From: Bacteroides nordii WAL 11050 = JCM 12987
GTDB lineage: Bacteria; Bacteroidota; Bacteroidia; Bacteroidales; Bacteroidaceae
Assembly (NCBI GenBank): GCA_000613465.1
Contig: BAJA01000011.1
Span: 1-64,000, forward strand
Length of the DNA stretch: 64,000 nt
Direction of reading: 5' to 3'
Numbering within the stretch: position 1 is the first letter of the stretch; each line of letters opens with the position of its first letter. Positions 19,015-28,204 of the stretch are shown piece by piece. The position numbers and the translations under genes are program-made. Below the pieces are notes generated by a model. That model did no database searches, had not been told where the DNA came from, and saw nothing but the letters and a program-made list of their open reading frames with translations.

Positions 19015-19022
19015 ATACATGC

Positions 19023-19319
19023 ATGGAAGCCTTTCAATCGGTTAAAACACACAAATATATGAACGATTATTCCTGCCCTTGTCTTATGAAAACCGATCTG
19101 GAGCAATCGGTTGATAAGATCTCCTTTCTTAAAGAGTACTACCCCGGCATTGAATCTCCCGGATACATTGAAGCGCTGCCCAAACAAGAATTACTGTGTT
19201 GCCTATGTCTGCTCGACAGCATTCTATTTTCTATCGAACAGGAATACTATACATGTACCGTTACAGAACTGATCCGCCTATATCGATGCAGAGAAAGAGT
19301 AGTGAAACGTTTCCTTTAA
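19023..19319 (+). CDS. Hypothetical small protein, about 80-98 residues
   Basis: Not recognised. Possible starts are ATG 19023, 19059 (MNDYSCPCLMKTD) and 19086 (MKTDLEQSVDKISF). The later part is compositionally normal protein (FLKEYYPGIESPGYIEALPK) with a Cys-rich stretch ELLCCLCLLDS and a basic C-terminus RERVVKRFL. Soluble, no signal peptide. It follows the structured RNA region and may be regulated by it. It is convergent with ribF. A chance open frame cannot be excluded. Confidence 0.45.
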   Translation: MEAFQSVKTHKYMNDYSCPCLMKTDLEQSVDKISFLKEYYPGIESPGYIEALPKQELLCCLCLLDSILFSIEQEYYTCTVTELIRLYRCRERVVKRFL

Positions 19320-19363
19320 GAGAATATTTATTCAAGAAAATGAATACGATAATAAAGGATTGC

Positions 19364-19450
19364 AAGAGTATACACTTTTCTACAACAAGAATGTACATTC
19401 TTATGTATCAAGAATGTACATTTTTGCGATACAAAAGTGTACATTCTTTT
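19364..19450. repeat. Four palindromic 16-mers at exact 23-base spacing
   Basis: Consensus AAGAATGTACATTCTT: the central hexamers lie at 19369-19374 (TATACA), 19392-19397, 19415-19420 and 19438-19443 (TGTACA each). The period is exactly 23 with 7-base linkers. Copies 2 and 3 are near identical; 1 and 4 are diverged and carry AAGTGTA/TACACTT arms. It lies between the convergent small gene and ribF. Could be an operator array on one DNA face or a series of small hairpins acting as a terminator. Confidence 0.8.
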
Positions 19451-19470
19451 AAGCATTGATTATCACGAGT

Positions 19471-20394
19471 TTACAGCAACAGAGTTTCTACCGCTGCTGC
19501 ATCTTTATGGAGTTGTGCAATAAGCCCTTCTATCCCGTCAAATTTCATCTCAGGACGGATGTATTGCACAAAAGAGATACGAATAAATTTATCATAGATA
19601 TCTGAATGGAAATGAAGGATATGCACTTCAATACTTCGATTCATCCCATTATTAAGTGTAGGGCGATGACCAATATTCAACATACCGGCATAGGTACATC
19701 CATCAAAACTGACTTGCACAGCATATACTCCATCCGCAGGGACAAGCTTATCAGGATCGTCTACACTGAGATTAGCTGTTGGAAAGCCTATTTTACGTCC
19801 AACCTGATAACCGCTAACCACCGTCCCATCCAAAAAATAATCATACCCAAGACAACGCGCAGCCATCTTAACATCTCCCTGATGGAGATAGTCACGAATC
19901 ACGGAAGAACTGATATGGATCTCCTTATATATATACGCGCGCGCAAGAACTATCTGCATACCGATTTCTTCACCATAACGGCAATAATCTTCAAAGCTCT
20001 CACTACGATTATGACCAAAGCGATGATCGTAACCAATTACAAGCGATTGTACCTGGTAACGTTCCTGCAAAATGGTAGTCATAAAATCCCGGGCAGTAAA
20101 CCAGGATATCTCCGGAGTAAAATCGAGCATAATGCAATAATCTACTCCGGTTTCAGCCAGTAATGCAATCTTTTCGTCCTGCGTAGTGAGTAACTCCGGA
20201 TGATAATCGGCCTTCATCACCTTACGGGGATGAACAGGAAAAGTAATCAAAGCCGAACGTAACCCACGGGTAGCAGCTACCTCCTTCACCTGTTCAATGA
20301 GGAAACGGTGACCTGTATGTACTCCATCGAAAAATCCAATGGTAGCCACACATGGCTCGAGTAATGTACCCGGTATATTACGAATAATCTGCAT
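19471..20394 (-). CDS. ribF: Bifunctional riboflavin kinase/FAD synthetase
   Basis: 307 residues, the normal RibF length. The N-terminal FAD synthetase (nucleotidyltransferase) domain shows IGFFDGVHTGHRFLI and SSSVIRDYLHQGDV. The C-terminal riboflavin kinase domain shows GRKIGFPTANL, PADGVYAV, GMLNIGHRPT and EVHILHFHSDIY. It converts riboflavin to FMN and FAD in the cytosol. It lies behind a HAD hydrolase gene with a 17-base gap, probably one transcript; ribF and the HAD gene often travel together in this group. Confidence 0.95.
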   Translation of the reverse strand: MQIIRNIPGTLLEPCVATIGFFDGVHTGHRFLIEQVKEVAATRGLRSALITFPVHPRKVMKADYHPELLTTQDEKIALLAETGVDYCIMLDFTPEISWFTARDFMTTILQERYQVQSLVIGYDHRFGHNRSESFEDYCRYGEEIGMQIVLARAYIYKEIHISSSVIRDYLHQGDVKMAARCLGYDYFLDGTVVSGYQVGRKIGFPTANLSVDDPDKLVPADGVYAVQVSFDGCTYAGMLNIGHRPTLNNGMNRSIEVHILHFHSDIYDKFIRISFVQYIRPEMKFDGIEGLIAQLHKDAAAVETLLL

Positions 20395-20411
20395 CAGTCA
20401 GTAAAATCGGT

Positions 20412-21029
20412 TTAATTAAAGATATGGCTCCAATTTTCGTTTGCCTGCGGCGTATAAGTAGAAATACCCAATGCCTGGGCTGCCAGACAGTTCGCCTCCG
20501 AATCATCAATAAAAAAAGTCTCTTTCGGGTCGATATTGGCATCTGCAAGTACTGTTTCAAATATCTCTGTATCGGGCTTTACCATCTTCATCTCAAACGA
20601 AAGATATATCTTTTCAAAATAATCTTCCACCTGGAAGCCACGATAAGGAAAAACATTCTCACAAGACCACTTCCAATGAATATCGTTGGTATTACTCAAC
20701 AGATAAACCACATACTTTTCACGAAGTTTCAGCAATAAATCAAGTTTGTAAGTAGGAATATCCACCAGAAAAGAGTTCCAGGCATCATCAATCTGCTGAT
20801 CTGTTAATGGCTTCCCTACCATCTGCCGGATAACGTCACGAAACTCAGCAGAAGTTACCAATCCCTTTTCCTGCTGCATAAAGATACCCTGCTGATGATA
20901 AACATTCAACAGTTCATCTACATTTTGCAATCCCAACTTTTTAAAATTCTCAATACAACGCGGACGATCGAGATTTATCAGAACGCCCCCAAAATCAATA
21001 AGAAGGTTTTTTATTCCTTTTCTTTTCAT
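20412..21029 (-). CDS. HAD-superfamily hydrolase (subfamily IA)
   Basis: 205 residues. Motif I is LLIDFGGVLINLD: the nucleophile Asp is present, but the +2 acid is Gly, as usual in the DxGGV subgroup (YihX-like). Motif II is YLLSNTND, motif III Lys is in MVKPDTEIFE and motif IV is FFIDDSEANCLAA. Probable sugar-phosphate or nucleotide phosphatase; substrate not predictable. Start at ATG 21029 (MKRKGIKNLL), 3 bases from the upstream ATPase stop, so coupled translation is likely. Confidence 0.85.
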   Translation of the reverse strand: MKRKGIKNLLIDFGGVLINLDRPRCIENFKKLGLQNVDELLNVYHQQGIFMQQEKGLVTSAEFRDVIRQMVGKPLTDQQIDDAWNSFLVDIPTYKLDLLLKLREKYVVYLLSNTNDIHWKWSCENVFPYRGFQVEDYFEKIYLSFEMKMVKPDTEIFETVLADANIDPKETFFIDDSEANCLAAQALGISTYTPQANENWSHIFN

Positions 21030-21032
21030 CTT

Positions 21033-23717
21033 TTATTTATGTATTAAACGCTGAACGAAGCGGATAAGTTCTCCCACCCACAGAACGAGTGATGAGGTAC
21101 CTATTATGATCAGCCACGTCTGCCAGTCGAGCGGTTCGGTACGGAATACTGCTCCACCAAACTGTACGATCAGAATCTGTCCGCCAAGGATAGCAATCAC
21201 AATCAGCTCCATGCCATACGATTTGGAAAGTCCCTTAAATGCCGAGTCGTTTGTTCCAAACACACGGGCATTGAACAGGTTCCAGAATTGCAGCATAACA
21301 AAGAAAGTGAAGAAGATTGTAAGACGGTGCACGGTCATTCCACCTTCAGCATTCGTATAATAGTAAATCATACCCAACAATACTATCAGGAAAACGGTAC
21401 CGACCCCGAATATATTGTACTGCATCGCTTTACTGATAATAAAATCAGTGCTGCGACGGGGTTTTTCATTCATCACGGTTTCACTTGGCGGAATAGAAGC
21501 CAATGCCAGAGCAGCAAATGTATCCATAATTAGGTTCACCCACAACATCTGAGTCACGGTCAGCGGCAAAGCTGTGCCCATAAATGAACCGAGCAATACG
21601 ATAAGCAGTGCAACAAAGTTGATTGTAAGCTGGAATACGATAAATCGCTGGATATTTTTATAAAGCGAACGTCCCCACATCACAGCCGTACCGATACTGT
21701 TGAACGAATCGTCAAGCAAAGTAATATCGCTGGCTTCCTTGGCTACGGAAGTTCCCGTACCCATTGAAAGTCCTACTTGTGCATGGTTCAATGCGGGAGC
21801 ATCATTGGTTCCGTCACCGGTTACAGCAACTACAGCCCCTTTCTGTTGCAGCAACTGCACCAGACGTTGTTTATCAGTAGGACGGGCACGAGACATTATC
21901 TTCAAATCCATCACCCTGTCCAGAGCTTCCTCATCGGTCAACTCGGCAAAGGCAGTACCGGTAATCCGGTTACGTTCCGTATCCTCGGAATTCCAAAGTC
22001 CTATCTGACGGGCTATTTCAGTAGCCGTACCCGGAGTATCGCCCGTTACAATTTTAATGCCAATACCTGCCGACTGACATTTTTCCACAGCAGCCGGAAC
22101 GTCGGGACGAATCGGATCGGAGATAGCAACAACCCCTAAGAAGTTAAGATCATTGGCAGCAACCAACTCGACACAATCATTAGGTGCATTATCATCCACT
22201 ATTTTAAAAGCGAATCCTAACGTACGCATTGCCATATTTTGATAGCCCAACAACTGCTCTTCTACCGTAGAACGATATTCAACCGTATCCACCCGCTTGC
22301 CGTCGAGGATTACCTCCTTACATTTTCCAAGTACAATTTCGGGAGCACCTTTTATATATAGCACTTTTTTACCGATAAGGGGAGACTGTACCAAAGTAGC
22401 CATAAACTTACGCTCGGTAGAGAAAGTCAGCTGATCCAGTACAGTAACCTGTTCACGGAATTCCAGATAGTTCTGTTGTTGAGCGTTGAGCCACAAAAGC
22501 AATGCTACTTCCGTAGGATTTCCTACACCTTTTGGTTTTTCACCTTCACCGGTTTCTTCAAGAAAAGCGGTAGAATTGGCACTGATACCTTCTATCACCA
22601 ATTTGCTGATATCATCACCGGCAAGTACACCTCCATCTTTTAATCCATAGAAATTCGGTTCATGTACCTGCATCAGGTTCTGAGTCAGCGTACCAGTCTT
22701 ATCCGTACAGATAACGGTAATAGCTCCCATCGTCTCACAAGCATGCATTTTACGCACAAGATTGTTGGTAGAAAGCATGCGACGCATATTCAGAGCTAAG
22801 CTGAGCGTCACACTCATCGGCAAACCTTCGGGTACCGCAACTACAATCAATGTAACAGCCATCATGAAGTACTTCAGTACTATCTGGGCTATGGCCATAT
22901 AGTTATGCCAACCTACGATTTCATTGGCCGAAATATAGTGATATAAGTCTTTTGAAACAAAAATGATAAAAGTAGCTCCTGCTACAGTAAAGCCAATCTT
23001 ACCTATCAGTTTGGCCAGTTTGGTAAGTTGTATGTTCAGCGGAGTAGGTTCACCACTCTGTTCCGTACTTTGCCGGGCTACCTTTCCGATTTCCGTAGCA
23101 TCACCAACACGAAGCACCTTCATCATACCGTGACCATCAACTACCGTCGTACCCCGCATCACCATGTTGGAGGCATAAGTCGCTTCGTCGTCAAAATCAG
23201 CTTCGACAATCGTCTTATTAATAACCGGCTCACCCGTCAGATTGGATTCATTGACCTGTAGAGAGATGGCTTCCACCAACTCACCATCGGCAGGAATCTC
23301 CTCACCGGTCTCAAGCACTACAATATCTCCTACTACAATGTCTTTTCGGGGGATTTCCTGAATTCGTCCGTTACGAATCACTTTTACAAGTGTTTCTTCG
23401 TTGACAGCATTCAGCAAATCAAATTTTTTGCTTGCATCATACTCAAAAAAGAAACCGATACCAGTAGCCAGCAAAATAGCAACTATGATACCGATAGTCT
23501 CAGCATACTCATTCTCTATAATCGAAATAATCAGAGAGAAAACAGCAGCAACGAGCAGTACGCGTACAACAGGGTCTTCAAACTTTTCCAGATAAAGTTT
23601 CCAAAGAGAAGGACGTTTAGGAGGTGTTAATAGATTTACACCATTTTTTTCCCGACTTTCCAAGACCTCACTATCTGTAAGGCCTAAATGATAATAGTCA
23701 TTGTTTTTTGCAGTCAT
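21033..23717 (-). CDS. Calcium-translocating P-type ATPase (PMCA/SERCA type)
   Basis: 894 residues, ten membrane helices. The phosphorylated Asp339 is in CTDKTGTLTQN; other blocks are the actuator motif LTGEPVINK, ATP-site KGAPEIVLGK, hinge TGDGTNDAPAL and membrane motif VAVPEGLPMSVTLSLALNMRRM (PEGL of M4). This fits bacterial P2-type Ca2+ (or mixed cation) export ATPases. N-terminal residues (LTDSEVLESREKNGVN) are the cation-ATPase N domain. A TATTTTTG -7 element lies at 23745-23752 on the minus strand. It heads a probable ATPase-HAD-ribF transcript. Confidence 0.92.
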   Translation of the reverse strand: MTAKNNDYYHLGLTDSEVLESREKNGVNLLTPPKRPSLWKLYLEKFEDPVVRVLLVAAVFSLIISIIENEYAETIGIIVAILLATGIGFFFEYDASKKFDLLNAVNEETLVKVIRNGRIQEIPRKDIVVGDIVVLETGEEIPADGELVEAISLQVNESNLTGEPVINKTIVEADFDDEATYASNMVMRGTTVVDGHGMMKVLRVGDATEIGKVARQSTEQSGEPTPLNIQLTKLAKLIGKIGFTVAGATFIIFVSKDLYHYISANEIVGWHNYMAIAQIVLKYFMMAVTLIVVAVPEGLPMSVTLSLALNMRRMLSTNNLVRKMHACETMGAITVICTDKTGTLTQNLMQVHEPNFYGLKDGGVLAGDDISKLVIEGISANSTAFLEETGEGEKPKGVGNPTEVALLLWLNAQQQNYLEFREQVTVLDQLTFSTERKFMATLVQSPLIGKKVLYIKGAPEIVLGKCKEVILDGKRVDTVEYRSTVEEQLLGYQNMAMRTLGFAFKIVDDNAPNDCVELVAANDLNFLGVVAISDPIRPDVPAAVEKCQSAGIGIKIVTGDTPGTATEIARQIGLWNSEDTERNRITGTAFAELTDEEALDRVMDLKIMSRARPTDKQRLVQLLQQKGAVVAVTGDGTNDAPALNHAQVGLSMGTGTSVAKEASDITLLDDSFNSIGTAVMWGRSLYKNIQRFIVFQLTINFVALLIVLLGSFMGTALPLTVTQMLWVNLIMDTFAALALASIPPSETVMNEKPRRSTDFIISKAMQYNIFGVGTVFLIVLLGMIYYYTNAEGGMTVHRLTIFFTFFVMLQFWNLFNARVFGTNDSAFKGLSKSYGMELIVIAILGGQILIVQFGGAVFRTEPLDWQTWLIIIGTSSLVLWVGELIRFVQRLIHK

Positions 23718-23744
23718 TCAGATACATGCGTTAAATTTAGGTTG

Positions 23745-23752
23745 CAAAAATA
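23745..23752 (-). promoter_or_regulatory. -7 element of the Ca2+-ATPase gene
   Basis: TATTTTTG (TAnnTTTG) on the minus strand, 28 bases before the ATG at 23717. Confidence 0.45.
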
Positions 23753-23789
23753 CAACATTAAATCGGCATAGAATGTTTATTAATTTTTT

Positions 23790-24365
23790 TTAAGGAGTAA
23801 CATTTCCGTGCATTTTAGTCTTTGCCAATGCACGCTCTGCCTGCTTTTGACGAGTGATATCATGGACAGTGATCACCATCCGGTCTTCACCGTTTAACAA
23901 AAGATAAGTTCCGGAAACAACAGCGTCGCATTCTACGGATTCATAACCAGAGGTACACACGTTTAAGGTAGCTTCCAAATCTGTAAAACTCTTCTTTTTA
24001 TCAAAAGCCTCCTGTATGGCACGACGTACCGGACAAGAACCACAAAGCTCATGTGTTCCGCACCCACCTGATGCAGACATCGCATTACGGCACTGCAACA
24101 GATCTCCCACTTTCTTCTCCGCAGCTCCTTTTTTAATGCCTGTACGTCTGTAATAGTTTGTTTTCAACACAACAAAACCTGAGTCTATCAGTAAAACAAA
24201 AGCATGTACACTCTGCAATATTGCCCCTGCAATATAGCTTGTCTTTCTCAGTTCATCCACCTCTTTTTTTAATGCCCGGCGCACCTGTACTGCTTTTCTT
24301 CTTTCCCAAAGAAAGGCAACTAAAAGAACTGAACATAAAATAACTAAACCTATTTCCATTCTCAT
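23790..24365 (-). CDS. Membrane-anchored PAS-like protein with cysteine cluster
   Basis: 191 residues: one N-terminal membrane helix (IGLVILCSVLLVAFLW), a short coiled stretch, then a single PAS-like domain ending in VITVHDITRQKQAERAL, the usual PAS-to-kinase junction, after which it stops. No kinase or other output follows. Inside the domain CRNAM...GGCGTHELCGSCPVRRAI (about residues 92-118) holds four or five cysteines in C-X10-CGX4CX2C spacing, suited to binding iron-sulfur or zinc, or to redox sensing. It is divergent from rubredoxin. May be a sensor that works through a partner kinase; this is inference. Confidence 0.7.
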   Translation of the reverse strand: MRMEIGLVILCSVLLVAFLWERRKAVQVRRALKKEVDELRKTSYIAGAILQSVHAFVLLIDSGFVVLKTNYYRRTGIKKGAAEKKVGDLLQCRNAMSASGGCGTHELCGSCPVRRAIQEAFDKKKSFTDLEATLNVCTSGYESVECDAVVSGTYLLLNGEDRMVITVHDITRQKQAERALAKTKMHGNVTP

Positions 24366-24408
24366 TATTCTTTTATCAACCGGTTACCTATTATCCAAAT
24401 ACATACCG

Positions 24409-24416
24409 CAAAGATA
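24409..24416 (-). promoter_or_regulatory. -7 element of the PAS-like gene
   Basis: TATCTTTG on the minus strand, 43 bases before the ATG at 24365. Confidence 0.55.
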
Positions 24417-24473
24417 CCTTTTTTCTATGGTAAAAAAAGAAAGGGCAATGAACAATCTGTATATTTTTTATGT

Positions 24474-24481
24474 TATATTTG
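24474..24481 (+). promoter_or_regulatory. -7 element of rubredoxin
   Basis: TATATTTG (TAnnTTTG), 22 bases before the rubredoxin ATG at 24504. Confidence 0.5.
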
Positions 24482-24503
24482 TAGTAAACTTTAAAAAAGA
24501 AAT

Positions 24504-24668
24504 ATGAAGAAGTATATTTGCACCGTGTGTGACTACATTTACGACCCGGAAATGGGCGATCCTGACAGTGGTATTGAACCAGGCACAGCTTTTGAAGACA
24601 TCCCGGATGATTGGGTATGTCCTCTTTGCGGAGTGGGGAAAGAAGACTTTGAAGAGTATAATGAATAG
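24504..24668 (+). CDS. Rubredoxin
   Basis: 54 residues starting [20 protein letters not shown]. The four iron-ligand cysteines are Cys6, Cys9 (CTVC) and Cys39, Cys42 (CPLC), with the conserved aromatic residues and [15 protein letters not shown]. Small cytosolic one-electron carrier, in anaerobes usually donating to rubrerythrin or superoxide reductase. It is a single gene with its own promoter, divergent from the PAS-like cysteine-cluster protein. It is followed by a long inverted repeat shared with the convergent symporter gene. Confidence 0.96.
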   Translation: MKKYICTVCDYIYDPEMGDPDSGIEPGTAFEDIPDDWVCPLCGVGKEDFEEYNE

Positions 24669-24739
24669 TGATAAACGGGTTAGTGATTAGTGCCATGCGG
24701 TTACAACGCAGTGAACTAATCACTAATCCGTTTATCACT
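24667..24739. terminator. 25-base inverted repeat between rubredoxin and Na/Pi symporter
   Basis: Arms 24667-24691 and 24715-24739 pair with a single G-T exception and a 23-base loop. They are built of the word TAGTGAT (GTTAGTGATTAGT). It exactly fills the convergent gap and probably stops transcription from both sides. Confidence 0.75.
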
Positions 24740-24740
24740 T

Positions 24741-26438
24741 CTACGAAAGTTTCTTCTCTTTCACATCACTACTCGCTTCTACTACATTGACTACATAATC
24801 GCCCAGCTTCTCACATTCGGCAATAATATCCATATAGTAAACTCCCATCTGATAATCATATTCTTTATTGTTCACGTCCAGAATATTCTGATTTTTCAGT
24901 TGGTTGCGGTAGTTATTAATCTCGTTCTCAATATTAAATGACTTGTTTACATCAATACTGTGATGTTCGGGTTTCTCTACTACTACAATCATTTGCTCCA
25001 AAGCATCGTTAGTAAGCTTCATCATAAAGTGAATGTGCTCATACTGTTTCTCCGTGAAGTCCTGATTAGTCTGGCGCTTACGATTAATGGTCCGTGCAAG
25101 ATTATAGCAACTGTCTCCAATACTCTCAATCTCCGTCACCTCGCGTAGCATAGCACGTATCTGCAACTTACTTTCCGAACTTAAACGACCTTCAGAAACC
25201 TGATTCAGATAGTTCGCGATTTCCAGTTCCATATTGTCACTGATATTCTCATATTTTTCTACGCGACTGAACACTTTATTAAAATCATCGTCTTTATCCG
25301 TATGTAATAAGTCCTGTACCATGCCAAACATACGGTGCGTACGCTCAGCAAACAAATGGATTTCTTTACGTGCCTGAAGGATAGAAAGCTCTGCTGTAGA
25401 CAACATGCCGCCAGTGATAAACCGCAAGCGAGGCTCTTCGTCTTCTTCTTTCGGACGAATGATAGCACAAACAGTACGCTCTATCAGTTTCACACCCCAT
25501 ATCAATAAACACACATTACATATATTAAAGATAGAGTGGAAAGCAGATAATTTATAAGAAATAGCCACTTCTGAATTTCCCGGATGGAAGAATGTATCTA
25601 CCACCCAATTGACAAATTCCATAAAAGGATGAAAAATAATCAATACCCAAATCACACCAAATACATTAAAAACAAAGTGTGCCAAGGCGGCTCGTTTTGC
25701 TTGAGAATTGGCAGTCAGGGCAGCCAGGTTAGCTGTTATGGTAGTACCAATATTCTCTCCCAATACAAGAGCGGCTCCCAATTCGAGGCTTATCCAGCCA
25801 TTAGCACACATAATTAATGTTATTGCCATTGTTGCAGCAGAAGCTTGCACAATCATGGTCAGTATGGTACCAATAAAAAGAAATAACAACACTGAAAAGA
25901 AACCCATATCCGTATAGTTCTGTACAAAAGCTAACATGTCTGGGTTGGCATTCAGATCGGGAGCATTATTTTTCAAAAAAGAAAGCCCCATAAAAAGGAA
26001 AGAAAAACCAAAGATAAATTCTCCGATAGACTTACGGTTACTTTTATTAGAAAAGATAAGTGGAAGGGCAAAAGCCAGAAGAGGAAGAGCAAAAGCCGAC
26101 ATATCGACCTTAAATCCAAATATTGAAATAATCCATGCCGTAACCGTAGTACCAATATTGGCTCCCATGATTACACTGATAGACTCTGCCAGTGTTAGCA
26201 ATCCCGCATTAACGAAACTAACCACCATCACTGTTGTTGCCGAAGAGGACTGAATAAGGGCTGTAATCAACACTCCTGTTAAAACCCCTGTTACCCGATT
26301 GGTGGTCATTGCTGTCAGAATGCTTCGCAATCTGTCACCTGCGACTTTTTGCAAACCCTCACTCATTATCTTCATCCCATACAGGAAAAGTCCTAACGAA
26401 CCGATGAGTTTTAAAAAATCATAAAAAGAATATTCCAT
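24741..26438 (-). CDS. Na/Pi-cotransporter family protein with PhoU-like domain
   Basis: 565 residues. The N-terminal ~330 residues have two Na_Pi_cotrans repeats with the QSSSATTVM signature (TALIQSSSATTVMVVSFVNAG) and its second copy QASAATMAITLIM. The C-terminal ~190 residues are a PhoU-like helical bundle (ARKEIHLFAERTHRMFGMV, EYDYQMGVYYMDIIAECEKLGDYVVN). Imports phosphate with sodium, or regulates it. Usual length and architecture for Bacteroidales. It stands alone between the inverted repeat and the divergent nucleoside kinase. Confidence 0.9.
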   Translation of the reverse strand: MEYSFYDFLKLIGSLGLFLYGMKIMSEGLQKVAGDRLRSILTAMTTNRVTGVLTGVLITALIQSSSATTVMVVSFVNAGLLTLAESISVIMGANIGTTVTAWIISIFGFKVDMSAFALPLLAFALPLIFSNKSNRKSIGEFIFGFSFLFMGLSFLKNNAPDLNANPDMLAFVQNYTDMGFFSVLLFLFIGTILTMIVQASAATMAITLIMCANGWISLELGAALVLGENIGTTITANLAALTANSQAKRAALAHFVFNVFGVIWVLIIFHPFMEFVNWVVDTFFHPGNSEVAISYKLSAFHSIFNICNVCLLIWGVKLIERTVCAIIRPKEEDEEPRLRFITGGMLSTAELSILQARKEIHLFAERTHRMFGMVQDLLHTDKDDDFNKVFSRVEKYENISDNMELEIANYLNQVSEGRLSSESKLQIRAMLREVTEIESIGDSCYNLARTINRKRQTNQDFTEKQYEHIHFMMKLTNDALEQMIVVVEKPEHHSIDVNKSFNIENEINNYRNQLKNQNILDVNNKEYDYQMGVYYMDIIAECEKLGDYVVNVVEASSDVKEKKLS

Positions 26439-26522
26439 CTATAATTATTTTAATAGTTGTTTGTTCTCTAATCGATTATATCATATATTTATCCAATTCA
26501 AATTACTTCTTTAAAAGCCAAA

Positions 26523-28196
26523 ATGAAACAGATGTTACAAATATGTTGCAAAAATAATAATATTTATAGAGAATTCCCTATTGGCAGTTCACTTTTGGAT
26601 ATTTATTACGGTTTTAATCTTAATTTTCCCTATCAAGTAGTTAGCGCCAAGGTAAATAATCGTTCCGAAGGTCTTAATTTCAGAGTATATAATAATAAAG
26701 ACGTAGAATTTCTGGACGTAAGAGATTCCTCCGGAATGCGTACGTATGTGCGTTCACTTTGTTTTGTGCTATATAAAGCTGTCAGCGAATTATTCCCGGA
26801 AGGAAAACTTTTCGTAGAACACCCCGTATCAAAAGGTTATTTCTGCAATCTGCGTATCGGACGTCCTATTACATTAGAAGATGTATCACTCATCAAAAAA
26901 AGAATGCAGGAGATTATAGCTGAAAATATTCCTTATCACAGAATTGAATGTCATACAACGGAAGCGGTACGTATTTTCAATGAACACGGAATGAACGATA
27001 AAGTAAAGCTACTGGAAACCTCCGGCTCACTTTATACCTATTATTATACTTTAGGAGATACCATTGACTATTACTATGGTAACCTTTTGCCCAGTACCGG
27101 ATTCATCAAGCTATTCGATCTGGTGAAGTACTACGACGGATTATTGTTGCGTATCCCCAATAAAGAAAATCCGGATGTACTTGAAGAAGTGGTGAAACAG
27201 GAGAAAATGCTCGACGTATTCAAAGAATACCTGAACTGGAGTAATATCATGGGAATAACCAATGCAGGCGATTTTAACCTGGCCTGTGAAGAGGGACATG
27301 CTACCGATCTGATTAATGTAGCCGAAGCATTACAGGAAAAGAAAATAGCCCAGATAGCCGATACGATCTTTCATCGCGGAGAAAATGGAAACCGCGTAAA
27401 ACTGGTATTGATATCCGGTCCGTCTTCGTCGGGGAAAACCACTTTCAGTAAACGTCTTTCTATCCAGTTGATGACAAACGGGTTAAAGCCCTATCCCATT
27501 TCACTGGATAACTACTTTGTGGACCGCGAAGAAACTCCACTTGATGAAAATGGAAATTATGATTATGAATCATTGTATGCATTGGATCTGGATCTGTTTA
27601 ATCAACAGCTTCAAGCCCTGCTTCGAGGAGAGGAAGTGGAACTTCCCCGCTTTAATTTCAGTATCGGAAAGAAAGAATATAAAGGAGATAAACTAAAAAT
27701 AGATAAACATACCATCTTAATATTGGAAGGTATTCATGCCCTGAATCCTGAGTTGACTCCGCATATCCCGGAAGAAAACAAGTTCAAAATCTACGTTTCG
27801 GCACTAACAACCATCTCCTTGGACGATCATAACTGGATTCCTACCACAGACAACCGTCTGCTTCGCCGCATTATCCGCGACTTCAACTACCGTGGATATT
27901 CAGCACAAGACACCATCTCACGATGGCCCAGTGTACGCGCCGGAGAGGATAAATGGATATTCCCTTATCAGGAAAATGCGGATGTGATGTTCAACTCCGC
28001 CTTGCTTTTTGAATTTGCAGTATTGCGTCTTCACGCCGAACCTATCTTAATGGGAGTACCCCGCAATTGCCCGGAGTATTGTGAGGCATACCGCCTGTTG
28101 AAGTTCATCAAATACTTTATTCCTGTTCAGGACAAAGAGATTCCACCGACCTCACTATTAAGAGAATTTCTGGGAGGAAGCAGTTTTAAGTATTAA
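26523..28196 (+). CDS. Nucleoside (uridine-type) kinase with N-terminal TGS/ThrRS-like domains
   Basis: 557 residues. Residues about 1-60 resemble a TGS domain and about 60-200 the second additional domain of threonyl-tRNA synthetase (HPVSKGYFCNLRIGRP, HTTEAVRIFNEHG). Residues about 290-500 are a phosphoribulokinase/uridine kinase domain with P-loop GPSSSGKTTFSKRL at 299 onward and DNYFVDREETP. This composite architecture is a recognised Bacteroidota/Firmicutes nucleoside-kinase family. Presumed role: ATP-dependent phosphorylation of uridine/cytidine; the use of the ThrRS-like part is unknown. A strong terminator follows. Confidence 0.88.
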   Translation: MKQMLQICCKNNNIYREFPIGSSLLDIYYGFNLNFPYQVVSAKVNNRSEGLNFRVYNNKDVEFLDVRDSSGMRTYVRSLCFVLYKAVSELFPEGKLFVEHPVSKGYFCNLRIGRPITLEDVSLIKKRMQEIIAENIPYHRIECHTTEAVRIFNEHGMNDKVKLLETSGSLYTYYYTLGDTIDYYYGNLLPSTGFIKLFDLVKYYDGLLLRIPNKENPDVLEEVVKQEKMLDVFKEYLNWSNIMGITNAGDFNLACEEGHATDLINVAEALQEKKIAQIADTIFHRGENGNRVKLVLISGPSSSGKTTFSKRLSIQLMTNGLKPYPISLDNYFVDREETPLDENGNYDYESLYALDLDLFNQQLQALLRGEEVELPRFNFSIGKKEYKGDKLKIDKHTILILEGIHALNPELTPHIPEENKFKIYVSALTTISLDDHNWIPTTDNRLLRRIIRDFNYRGYSAQDTISRWPSVRAGEDKWIFPYQENADVMFNSALLFEFAVLRLHAEPILMGVPRNCPEYCEAYRLLKFIKYFIPVQDKEIPPTSLLREFLGGSSFKY

Positions 28197-28204
28197 TCAT
28201 ATTA

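Noticed and set aside
19364..19450. CRISPR-like array (four repeats, constant spacing)
   Set aside because: Repeats are 16 bases with 7-base linkers, palindromic and diverged, far from CRISPR dimensions, and no cas gene is present.
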